NCBI GenBank assembly: GCA_045591485.1
Contig: JAZNSV010000215.1
Coordinates: 1 to 14,067 of the forward strand
Direction of reading: 5' to 3'
Length of the DNA: 14,067 nt
Origin: Colimorpha sp045591485
GTDB lineage: Bacteria; Bacteroidota; Bacteroidia; Bacteroidales; P3
In this document: positions 12,001 through 14,067 of the stretch, one piece after another
How the letters are laid out: the number at the start of each line of letters is the position of its first letter
How positions within the stretch are numbered: the stretch's first letter is position 1
Notes under the pieces: generated by a model
Told to the model about the DNA's origin: nothing
Database searches by the model: none
Seen by the model: only the letters and a program-made list of their open reading frames with translations
Program-made: the position numbers and the translations under genes

Positions 12001-13594
12001 CGTCGCTGGGGTTAGTCACATAGCCGTAATAGAAATAGCCGCTGCCGTTCCGTTCGAAAGCCACGCGAAGTCCAGTAGCAGGTATGGCGACAGGCTTGTT
12101 GAGCACCGTGAGGCCGGCGTTGCTGAAAGATAGATATGAGTTGTTGTCGGCGACCTGTACTGCAGTGCCGCCTCCTTGTGCAATCCAGCATGGCGGCAGC
12201 TGGTCGGCAGAGGCGTCCTCGAAATCTATGGCGGCGGGCAGCGTCAAGGCGTCGCAGGCGGTGGTGAATCCGACGCTGGAGCTGGCCGACAGCGAACCAT
12301 CGCTGCACATGCTGCTCAGCACGGCGGTATAGGCCGTGGCGGGGCTGAGACCGGTGGCGGTGTAGCTGGGTGTGGTGCAAAGGTGTGTGGCACCGCCTAT
12401 AACGAGCTGCCACACGCTGGCGTCGCCGGCTTCCCAGCCGAACTGGGCCGTGGTGCCGGTGATGGCCCCGACGCTGAATCCTTGCGGAGCCGCGCAGACT
12501 GCGCAGGGATTGCCCAGATAGAGCACCTCGCCGTTCAGGTTGGCGGCCGACGTACATGTATAGAGCGGCTCGCTGAGCGAGCTGCTGCTTATGGTGAACC
12601 TCACCTCGTCGTCATAGTTGCCTTTGTTCCAGACGAAGCTGAGCGGCACATTGGCGCCCACGTTGTAGGTGTAGGTCTGAAGGTTTTTGCCCATGGCATT
12701 GGTGACGACGATGGAGTCAAGTGTGGTGCCGTTTTGCTTGATGACCAGACTGCCGCCGTTCCATCCGTCGCCATAGCTGTCGGCGGCGGTGACGGTCAGC
12801 TGGCATCCACCTTCAATCATGGTGGTGAACTGGAGCGGTGCGCTGAACGCCGTGTCGCCATTAGAGCAGATGCCAGCCACCTGCACGGTGTACTGCGTAG
12901 CCGGGGTGAGCTGGCTGATAGCGACGGAGTTCTCAGTGACTGGGTAGGCCGCACCGTCGAGGTAGACCTTGTAGCCAGTGTAGGCCGACGAACCATTCCA
13001 CTGAAAGACAGCTTCGGATGACGAGATATTGACAAGCGTCAGCCCCGTCAGCGACGGGCAGTCGCTACTCACAATCTTCACATTGTCGATACCCATCCGC
13101 CACATGTCTTCGACATCCCAGTGGCGGAAGGCAATCCAGATGGTCTGGCCTGCATAGTCTTCGAGCGGGTAGGTCACTGTCTCCCACACCTGTTCGGTTG
13201 TAAAGGTGTAGTCGTAAATCTGCACTCCGGCCAGAAAGTCGGCCACCGTTCCGCCCGTGGTCGAGATATAGACCGAATAGTGCTCCGGATAGGATCCGTC
13301 ATAGTTGACATCGTCCCACGATAGGGTGAAAACACCGCTTCCCAACGTGATGGCCGGACTCACCAGCCAGTTGTCGGGTGCATACGCACCATCGTCGCCA
13401 TACGACTCCGACATGACGTAGCCGTCGGTGACAGTCCAATTGTGGCCGTCGGCATCGTTGTCGATTGCGGTCCAACTGCCCAGGCCGTTGTCGAACGTCT
13501 CCTCATAAAGAGCCGACACCGCCCCCTGGGCGCTCAGGCTCAACGGCAGCAGCATGGCCGCCACGATGAGCAAAAAATGTACATGTTTTTTCAT
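47..13594 (-). CDS. Giant multidomain T9SS-secreted surface adhesin (4515 aa)
   Basis: One open frame of 4515 codons ends in TAA at 47..49. Its domains run: signal peptide (1-22), cleaved-adhesin/MAM-like jellyroll (about 27-176), a mosaic of about 21 FN3-like modules and about ten jellyroll domains (178-3553), twelve InlB-type B-repeats (3558-4438) and a T9SS type A sorting domain (about 4451-4515). I see no protease, glycosidase or other catalytic signature, so the likely role is adhesion or a surface stalk; the ligand is unknown. The ATG at 13592..13594 is chosen because it gives a classical Lys-Lys n-region and hydrophobic core; the next Met (residue 14) would cut into the signal peptide. 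No Shine-Dalgarno motif precedes it, only an A-rich leader, as is usual in Bacteroidota. It appears monocistronic from its own promoter, with a leader of about 160 nt. Lysine is strikingly rare (27 by hand count). The frame and architecture are secure; the function is inferred. Confidence 0.97.
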   Translation of the reverse strand: MKKHVHFLLIVAAMLLPLSLSAQGAVSALYEETFDNGLGSWTAIDNDADGHNWTVTDGYVMSESYGDDGAYAPDNWLVSPAITLGSGVFTLSWDDVNYDGSYPEHYSVYISTTGGTVADFLAGVQIYDYTFTTEQVWETVTYPLEDYAGQTIWIAFRHWDVEDMWRMGIDNVKIVSSDCPSLTGLTLVNISSSEAVFQWNGSSAYTGYKVYLDGAAYPVTENSVAISQLTPATQYTVQVAGICSNGDTAFSAPLQFTTMIEGGCQLTVTAADSYGDGWNGGSLVIKQNGTTLDSIVVTNAMGKNLQTYTYNVGANVPLSFVWNKGNYDDEVRFTISSSSLSEPLYTCTSAANLNGEVLYLGNPCAVCAAPQGFSVGAITGTTAQFGWEAGDASVWQLVIGGATHLCTTPSYTATGLSPATAYTAVLSSMCSDGSLSASSSVGFTTACDALTLPAAIDFEDASADQLPPCWIAQGGGTAVQVADNNSYLSFSNAGLTVLNKPVAIPATGLRVAFERNGSGYFYYGYVTNPSDASTFVQMGSVNYTDNGWTTYDFIIEDATLGQVYIAFSKSYSSGQTKVDNINVMEFTGCKTPENFTRTGYTDTEISVGWTGSNAQAWEVALSTVYNFIDSVTTIYTSTDTFFTFTGLVPQTYYYYRVRSLCDGYATGWSDYYSNTTLATWPVVADLSLSAAGFETAAFSWYYSVGYAANPLEGWRVGWRTVGETEWQTADLPASNNGSYSLDGLEQGTEYEFAVWPISLGEQREGAMLPFSTLDCRTRMVGVNASGYIPTHANYKYSFTEQIYNAADLQGLGDTLSGIDFHVLSSPVDTFRTVDVYLVNSSLEAFASASSYIPVDQMTLVAQNAQLGLQLGSHHIAFNAPFVRNADSNLIVAVYDHSGFYQGSTNWASVNNVGSGRSLHYYTDSPMTPDAPTGNSGTDAIVAQATFYANICEMPDVCETPVISASEVDGGLNITISPAQPNIAYILRYRAISNNPTDWIALADSLISGFFRFDSRVMYDQYEFEAYRVCNGDTLSANYYTWYSNCNAPSVDAWIDNDNNYVVALSYGDEDALNTIKYVIYNDNTGSYDTVTVGQYTGNDTVTLSLRSSNNVRFFVSRACDNGEVTNYTYWVNANCFGPDMSVWLDSANNYVVAWNGDANMEYTLWYNTYNNATGMDDTVTVGQYTGSDTVTLDIVLRYGVYFYVGCQCDNSMAINSWWMNGNCQTPSVNYEWSESGITLYDYNYREGNEYNIYYRRAWYGDEYTLIASGVTTPTYTVSGFSNNMYWEFAMSRMCGGEEVFGSTYCNGDCAAPSVWTNESGDLQWSYVPGSEYEISIYNENTGVYDVLDIVNDSVYNLANFNGDRSYDFRIGRNCSSEMMYNYYSANGYCQGLWFNTADATAESMTFTWPNEEQIAVMVQWGLRGGEFTDSVLLAAGDTAYTITGLESGTNYQVRLGRECRDGWAYGNTLNWKTNCGGPKAVPYHEDFDSMDLNYYVYDPCWIAGTTSTEPKSGNNWPAIVAFTGNEADHMTRLIGGGWVVLPEVDAPINELQVRVRYVAGGDEAEMILGVLNIDDDFEDLIVLDTIRHGDYGSEQSVWYTYRFDELTDLTKNRIVFYGFQTEGYYSNLAEVTVEMIPPCAEVGGLACTGTTNDGATLTWNAAEGQFVEYVVEYGPKGFALGQGTQATSTTNSITLSGLNPATTYEAYVKVNCGRQGFSHESSVARFTTECVAVDYVYEEFNSYVVPGSTYYGILPTCWTYDPANTNVAVGALPQVTADNDFSLYMEALTYVALPEMSRPLSELMVEFNVIMYGDSLVVGTVSHNGEGFGNTFVPIDTVFGEGQHSVYFDTYTGDNRYIAFKNINATNGFTSIYLPYVNVTDMPTCFAPHNFTATAVDAHTITLDWEMDRPMANYTIMWYDPYVGQWQDTTVTEYPVTIAGLNEQSWYDFELYSICADDNWQYGGYMSVNTPEACPGLDNMYIDSIGINGIAFQWVGGSGTVLVEAWNNNGSTAVLDRTEIVSGSSYTLTGLRSNTYYQLRVYNYCDGEQSNNYSSWWFNTPAVCAEPTSFVASEVATDHLTFTWEGTAAQWHIRSGGGTIDSVFSGNSFTIADPIGGATYEMYLRAVCSELDESGEVYASAVVPCDTLHLTADVSFFENFDNLSSSRPNCWYYEVFNGGGQGYITGNMNRSGSRGMVLGSTTDQLGDMTLATKAFTADTAMALEFYYNSMYFATTFRVDYDTVGADGSVGRVYGDTVVAAVNVWGVYRDTLPTSAVRLYFSYFDLNSEPANRYFGFDDVSLSVLAPATCPAPVAVSVESVGVDYVALVVSGDATATADYAVRLTAPDGTVMELATDDGSVTFTGLMQATTYAISARTLCGDVNSPWMNLGEVTTSCELVAVPHFFDLSNEADEVLPSCWAYDPTAQSYNHGWYPMHKSAYRQNNGIRMVGNMIVALPEVDAAMNTLKLSFTLSSENGSGTVEVGVVDSYAPGFGSTFTPLAVYDQNAGNIEMLLSAYTGTGRRVAFRHVAGDTTNFCSGYITDIVLDNAPACMAPANLTVTEVTTTSVTLDWVDQIPAEMWNIVYDNQSMSVFEHPVTISGLQPNTNYVFVVSTICGGESYSSEVYAATGCNIIAELPYSTGFDEYAVNTMPACWDYDETSLSDNGGWTPQVYNIGDNAMLIVGNAIVTMPEFEADLNTLMLQFDLMMGGGDNITSFEVGVYETSAAGATFVPIDTMDAFNTRVVYFNSYEGQGGRIAFRQMAPTGSFAYTFLDNLILQQAPTCIVPENITATVTTNSVTLDWEDNGTPTAWRIDYNNNNDYYSYNIETTSHPVTIDGLQSGTTYSFCIRAICGEDDMSSQSCVNVTTECEVIEGLPVLFDFDNANLNCWVNMRSNINWYNSAVLYFQSYGEAYAYTPVLATGEEQVLVDFEATPNWNDNDTNWTLVVASVSADGADTIDMQQVTFSAATHVRLTLNMDDAARLLFVNATPAGTFDIDNIAIRRVPNCDMPTELALAEATANSLGFSWDGTATSYGVSLVNIANGAAVNATTSETTYTFGDLRPGTDYLFTVHAICPNGESTTGVELEASTACDIIVDLPFTYDFDQDVQGTLPTCWAYDPMGTTLDETNTMAGVPQVNYYSSAIGSVLNIDYNSIVALPEMAAPISTLTVDFNVVEVGGSAEDAILVAGVVSNAEAGFAETFVGIDTIHFTDASIVGHHSFDFGAYAGDGNRVAFRTVTPTDTWHYLSIDSVVISTTMTPCLPPTGLDAEEVDIEYAVLDWTPSGSETAWEILVENETVYRTITVSEHPVTITGLARGTTYTASVRALCGDSQVPGTWSETLSFTTDFCHPGVPTAVSVTDVVRDGATISWTPAAATDSLWVVELVIDAISQNVAETFGITDFSSIPLNERTNYFTATENPFAIEGMLLPGCTYSVRVATLCDEASGFSSAFSESAQFITDDCAGISDLAVSNITATSATVAWTDDMGNDIRYVYVQPASSAFDWDSIVFEGTAYTTSLEVTGLEPMTTYDVYVETSCGNLWMMSEPYTFTTNRTRHAATVSVNDTLRGSAMVSNAQPWYGDTVVFSATPAVGYHFVGWSNGSTDAVTSVVATSDVALTAYFAINNYTLTISYDATRGSVASATASVPNGTTYTISHGSEVSFTATANGDYRFVGWNDGSTTFETSDITYTVTSDVTLTANFADAGLYYLTVNTVGNGTATGAGEYEEGTEVELTATPAVGSHFMYWILPDNTATSETIAVTVSTDMYVTAVFAPDTHTVAVSTGSELMGAVSGGGEYAYGTAVQIEAIAETGYHFIGWNDGNVVNPRTISLVGDTAFVALFDTNVYQLTVSFDATMGAVEAPAVLKHFVPATLTASANYGYHFVGWSDAMGNMLATGAILAVDAVSDTALVAVFERNAYSVSTGVNDTLMGTATVSNENPLYLDVVTFTAVANTGYHFTGWSNGETDAIINVVVRGDTTVTATFAHNQYAAIAAVNADALGTATVSNAAPYHGDTVVFTAVAAEGCHFTGWSNGDTAASIEIVALGDITLTANFAVNVYNVTVGYDATRGSVVDAAGADVAAGSVFEVEHGTTLHFTASAIDDGSRFVSWTDGTAVLTTETIDYVVTSDVALTATFASNDSAMLTLVVGNAGMGTVSGAGMYQIGDTANITAIPAEHHHFIGWSNGSAEAATTVVVDSDTILTAYFAIDTHTVLVSCDTAMGTVVGAGQYAYGTEATLVATAADGYRFTGWSNGDTVASISFTVVSDTAVEAYFEAIVVPGDTVYYTVSVFSSDTMMGTVSTAGGVFAEGTSLTVTATPNEGYVFVAWMSDTATLATTATYTFTVDADITLTALFAQGQPVPTAYVVSVEVNDPAMGYVEGSGTYNEGSMCTLTAHAYEGYRFVGWMNGDQMASTDSIYSFTVNANITLTAVFERDNDGIDNVDANSATVYSTDGKIVVRGAADGDVLVYDVNGRLVCSELRVADGCEFRMAAAGVYLVKVGNAPAKRVIVVR
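50..244 (-). other. T9SS type A C-terminal sorting domain (residues 4451-4515)
   Basis: After a linker GIDNVDANSA, the last 65 residues read as a type A T9SS sorting domain: VYSTDGKIVVRG, then VLVYDVNGRLV, then AAGVYLVKVGN and a basic terminal strand AKRVIVVR. The order Y-D-x-x-G-R-x-V, A-x-G-V-Y-x-V-x-V and K-x-V-V is diagnostic of the family. In Bacteroidota this domain directs passage through the outer-membrane T9SS translocon, is usually removed by the PorU sortase, and the mature protein is linked to A-type lipopolysaccharide. Two cysteines (4480, 4489) are an uncommon detail. The system's own genes are not in the window. Confidence 0.93.
281..2923 (-). repeat. Twelve InlB-type B-repeats / Listeria-Bacteroides repeats (residues 3558-4438)
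   Basis: Twelve repeats of about 68-79 residues each contain the core GYxFxGWSNG, preceded by TATPAxG-type strands and followed by TxxVTSDxxLTAxFA. The anchoring Trp residues are at 3600, 3677, 3748, 3820, 3888, 3963, 4033, 4112, 4185, 4253, 4330 and 4408. The pattern matches the divergent InlB B-repeat / Listeria-Bacteroides repeat family, small beta-grasp-like modules common in bacterial surface proteins as stalks or adhesive repeats. The repeats are not identical: repeats 2 and 8 are long variants, and repeats 3, 8 and 11 replace Gly before Trp (YW, SW, AW). The array directly precedes the anchoring domain, so it is probably the membrane-proximal stalk. The whole array contains only one lysine (3868). 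Confidence 0.9.
2936..3547 (-). other. Last two FN3 modules before the InlB-type array (residues 3350-3553)
   Basis: Two FN3-like modules, 3350-3463 and 3464-3553. The first is longer than the others: its Cys3350-Cys3443 distance is 93 residues against about 70 elsewhere, because of an insertion at about 3388-3415 that reads as loop or short helix (ISQNVAETFGITDF and following). The second ends with the classical LEPMTTYDVYVETSC strand and FTTN, directly followed by the first InlB-type repeat. They mark the junction between the adhesive mosaic and the repeat stalk. Confidence 0.75.
3548..9169 (-). repeat. Tandem jellyroll-FN3 supermodule array (residues 1476-3349)
   Basis: A composite unit of one jellyroll (about 140-170 residues) and one FN3 (about 80-90) is repeated seven times, starting near 1476, 1731, 2146, 2397, 2632, 2871 and 3094. 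Two extra FN3 modules (1974-2063, 2064-2145) sit after the second unit. Jellyroll hallmarks are a (L/M)PxCW(x)YDP-type motif (for example 1755-1762, 2415-2422 and 3114-3121), an x-LPE-(V/M) strand, GF-x-x-TF-x-x-IDT, and G-x-R-(V/I)AFR near the end. The FN3 hallmarks are (H/Y)PVTI-x-GL followed by T-x-Y and a Cys-containing strand. The jellyrolls resemble the cleaved-adhesin domain at the N-terminus. Similar inter-unit motifs point to expansion by tandem duplication. The likely role is multivalent binding along a long rod; the ligand is unknown. Confidence 0.8.
9170..10726 (-). repeat. Array of six Cys-bounded, Asn/Tyr-rich FN3-like modules (residues 957-1475)
   Basis: Six consecutive modules of 80-90 residues start at Cys957, 1045, 1135, 1223, 1309 and 1389. 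Each has a second Cys in an R-x-C-type strand (1029, 1119, 1208, 1294, 1374, 1459), so the within-module distance is 65-74 residues. This regularity suggests one disulfide per module, formed in the oxidising periplasm. The modules are unusually rich in Asn, Tyr, Asp and Trp. Modules 2 and 3 are clearly duplicated: both carry TVTVGQYTG(N/S)DTVTL, offset by 89 residues. The sixth module keeps a classical FN3 turn (GLESGTNYQVRLGREC); the first five are more diverged. The module boundaries are clear, but the FN3 assignment of the first five is less certain. Confidence 0.75.
10730..11269 (-). other. Single-copy beta-sandwich domain (residues 776-955)
   Basis: This 180-residue domain lacks the LPxCW motif and FN3 turns of its neighbours. 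Landmarks are YSFTEQIYNAADL, SGIDFHV, FRTVDVYLVNSS, YIPVDQMTLVAQ, and LIVAVYDHSG followed by Ser/Asn-rich loops. The repeated short beta strands, and the 'change in appearance of the strip' pattern of alternating hydrophobics, indicate an all-beta fold. Similar blocks sit between FN3 domains in other Bacteroidales T9SS proteins, as far as I recall, but I cannot name the family. The function is unknown; adhesion is a guess from context. Confidence 0.55.
11270..12499 (-). other. FN3 - jellyroll - FN3 - FN3 block (residues 366-775)
   Basis: Four modules in order: an FN3-like domain (366-447, with LSPATAYTAVLSSMC and a terminal FTTAC), a jellyroll (448-587, with LPPCW at 466-470 and closing VDNINVMEF), an FN3-like domain (588-680, with LVPQTYYYYRVRSLC) and a fourth (681-775, with LEQGTEYEFAVWPI). 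The CW dipeptide after a Leu-Pro turn recurs in the jellyrolls further along the protein. The block has no catalytic residues and most likely forms part of the ligand-contacting distal half. Confidence 0.75.
12500..12811 (-). other. DSYGDGWNG-type beta domain (residues 262-365)
   Basis: This domain differs from its FN3 and jellyroll neighbours. It begins at Cys264, carries the DSYGDGWNGG signature at 272-281 followed by LVIKQNG, and closes with a Cys near residue 364. DSYGDGWNG modules recur in secreted multidomain proteins of Bacteroidota and marine bacteria. The clustered Asp/Gly/Asn loop suggests, but does not prove, metal binding. It occurs once in this protein. I do not know an assigned function. 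Confidence 0.6.
12821..13063 (-). other. FN3-like module 1 (residues 178-258)
   Basis: This is a short beta-sandwich module with the FN3 pattern: an opening Cys-Pro (Cys179), a SSEAVFQW B/C-strand region, the LTPATQYTVQVAGIC turn and strand, and a terminal FTT. It has the two cysteines (179 and 243) typical of the modules in this protein. It links the N-terminal jellyroll to the following DSYGDGWNG domain. It is probably a spacer or minor binding module; no ligand site can be read from it. Confidence 0.75.
13067..13516 (-). other. N-terminal cleaved-adhesin / MAM-like jellyroll domain (residues 27-176)
   Basis: The domain opens with a FDNGLGSWTAIDNDADG-type strand, continues through DNWLVSPAI and YSVYIST, and closes with YAGQTIWIAFRH and MGIDNVKI. 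This order (F-D-x-G at the start, NWLVSP, then IAFRH and I-D-N-V) is the signature of the cleaved-adhesin / choice-of-anchor-J family found in Porphyromonas gingivalis gingipains and hemagglutinins. Those domains are beta-jellyrolls associated with hemagglutination and protein binding. It sits directly after the signal peptide and would form the distal tip of an anchored protein. Family recognition comes from motif reading, not a profile search. Confidence 0.85.
13529..13594 (-). other. Sec signal peptide of the giant adhesin (residues 1-22)
   Basis: The N-terminus starts MKKHVHFLLIVAAMLLPLSL and continues SAQG. It has a short basic n-region (Lys2, Lys3), a hydrophobic core at about residues 7-18 and a small-residue cleavage context Leu-Ser-Ala, with cut most likely before Gln23. 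There is no Cys at +1, so it is not a lipoprotein signal. Export to the periplasm by Sec is the known first step for T9SS substrates. The exact cleavage site is an estimate. Confidence 0.9.
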
Positions 13595-13646
13595 AATGTT
13601 GTGTATTTTATTGTTGTTTTTTCTCTTTTTTTTACCAAAATATCAC

Positions 13647-13674
13647 CAGCGTGGCATGTTTTTGCATGTCGCTG
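13647..13674 (-). other. Interrupted stem-loop in the leader RNA
   Basis: Read on the minus strand, CAGCG (13670..13674) pairs with CGCTG (13647..13651). Inside it, CATG pairs with CATG around an A-rich 6-nt loop, with a 1x3 internal loop between the two stems. It lies about 55-80 nt before the start codon, which sits in an unstructured A-rich stretch. It matches no riboswitch class that I recognise. It may affect mRNA stability or translation. Confidence 0.35.
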
Positions 13675-13725
13675 TGTCGGTCAGAACGGTGATTGTAGTT
13701 TTGTAAGTAATTGGTTGTCAGCCCA

Positions 13726-13740
13726 CCCCACTCATTGGGG
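13726..13740 (-). other. Short hairpin early in the leader RNA
   Basis: CCCCA and TGGGG form a 5-bp stem with a 5-nt loop about 13-30 nt downstream of the predicted transcription start. Without a following U-run in the RNA it does not look like a terminator. A stabilising 5' hairpin is possible, but the stem is short. Confidence 0.35.
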
Positions 13741-13759
13741 AACATACTGAACTTCATTG

Positions 13760-13790
13760 CAAATCTATAAAAGATTTCTCATATATGCAA
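13760..13790 (-). promoter_or_regulatory. Bacteroidota-type promoter of the giant adhesin gene
   Basis: Read on the minus strand, TTG (13788..13790) is followed after 20 nt by TAGATTTG (13760..13767). This matches the Bacteroidota -33/-7 promoter, TTG then TAnnTTTG, used by their primary sigma factor. Transcription would begin near 13752..13755, giving a leader of about 160 nt before the ATG. It is the only such pair I found on this strand between the gene and the window end. Function is inferred from the match. Confidence 0.7.
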
Positions 13791-13820
13791 GTTTTTTCTC
13801 ACATATATGCAATTTTTTTT
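13777..13820. repeat. Phased direct repeat upstream of the adhesin promoter
   Basis: CATATATGCAA occurs perfectly at 13780..13790 and 13802..13812, a 22-bp period, each copy preceded by TCTC or TCTCA and followed by a T-tract. The CATATATG core is a palindrome. On the minus strand the proximal copy overlaps the -33 TTG and the other lies two helical turns upstream. This arrangement suits a regulator or sigma-contact site, but it could also be a chance product of A/T-rich DNA. Confidence 0.6.
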
Positions 13821-14008
13821 CTCACACCACCCCAATAATACCACCTCTCCGACCTGTTATCCAGCCATCCGGTAGAGACGAAAAGACGAAATTGGCATGA
13901 GGAAAAGCAGGAAAACGAAAAGCAGAGAAGCCGACGGGATTTTAGGGCGTTTGCCCCCACCCCTACACGCTGCCCCTCAACCACTTAGCCACACTGCAGC
14001 TCTTTTTC
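13821..14008. other. Intergenic spacer with polypurine tract, no gene seen
   Basis: This is the part of the roughly 470-bp intergenic region between the two inferred divergent promoters. It holds a plus-strand purine-rich tract at about 13873..13930 with repeated GACGAAA and GAAAAGCAG words, then a C-rich stretch at about 13953..13976. A 61-codon minus-strand frame crosses it but has no supporting features. I see no tRNA, no known RNA gene and no clear terminator. Confidence 0.5.
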
Positions 14009-14039
14009 GCCACGGTATTGAAAAATTTGTGTATTTTTG
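14003..14039 (+). promoter_or_regulatory. Probable plus-strand promoter for a divergent gene off the right edge
   Basis: TATTTTTG at 14032..14039 fits the Bacteroidota -7 box TAnnTTTG and is followed by CACC, a common context. The -33 element is weak: TTTTTCG at 14003..14009 with a 22-nt spacer is the nearest candidate. An ATG at 14064..14066, preceded by ACTAAAAAA, could be the start codon of the driven gene, with a leader of about 20 nt. Only four bases of such a gene are visible, so no product can be proposed. Confidence 0.45.
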
Positions 14040-14067
14040 CACCGCAATTTATCGACTAAAAAAATGC

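Noticed and set aside
47..13594. Possibility that the giant frame is an assembly artefact or a fusion of several genes
   Set aside because: The frame is continuous, with one signal peptide at the start and one sorting domain at the end. There are no internal signal peptides or promoter-like gaps, and module patterns are consistent across all junctions. Collapsed or expanded repeats in the assembly remain possible.
13626..13633. Eight-base T runs (13626..13633, 13813..13820) as phase-variation tracts
   Set aside because: They are short and lie outside the coding region; A/T-rich intergenic DNA gives such runs by chance. Length change could alter expression, but nothing here supports that.
13799..13984. 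A 61-codon minus-strand open frame in the intergenic region
   Set aside because: It crosses T-tracts and a polypurine tract, has no promoter or start context, overlaps the direct repeat region, and its translation shows no domain or signal peptide.

Overview
The window is almost entirely one gene. A single uninterrupted reading frame on the minus strand (47..13594, 4515 codons) encodes a giant secreted, surface-anchored protein. It has an N-terminal signal peptide, a cleaved-adhesin/MAM-like jellyroll, about 21 cysteine-bounded fibronectin-III-like modules interleaved with further jellyroll domains, twelve InlB-type B-repeats, and a C-terminal type IX secretion system (T9SS) type A sorting domain. 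No enzymatic domain or catalytic motif is visible; the protein looks like a long adhesin or stalk.

The organism is most likely a Bacteroidota, probably a Bacteroidales. The evidence is the T9SS sorting domain, the gingipain/hemagglutinin-like cleaved-adhesin domain, a Bacteroidota-type promoter (TTG, 20-nt spacer, TAGATTTG) upstream of the gene, and no Shine-Dalgarno sequence, only an A-rich leader. The coding region is visibly GC-rich and the flanking intergenic DNA is A/T-rich. Genus cannot be assigned from this window.

Layout from the left edge: 1..46 is the short region downstream of the stop codon. Next come the sorting domain (50..244), the InlB-type repeat array (281..2923), a final FN3 pair (2936..3547), the jellyroll-FN3 supermodule array (3548..9169), the cysteine-bounded, Asn/Tyr-rich FN3-like array (9170..10726), the N-terminal mosaic (10730..13063), the first cleaved-adhesin domain (13067..13516) and the signal peptide (13529..13594). 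The leader and promoter of the gene lie at 13595..13790. The remaining intergenic DNA carries a phased direct repeat, a polypurine tract and, at the right edge, a probable plus-strand promoter for a divergent gene that begins at or beyond the window end.

Predicted working model: the protein is exported by Sec, crosses the outer membrane through T9SS, loses its C-terminal domain and is anchored near its C-terminus. The InlB-type repeats would then be the membrane-proximal stalk and the jellyroll/FN3 mosaic the distal, ligand-contacting part. I see no multi-gene system here. The most notable points are the near-absence of lysine over about 2000 residues, a four-repeat block duplication in the InlB array, regular cysteine pairs, and a two-turn-phased repeat at the promoter.
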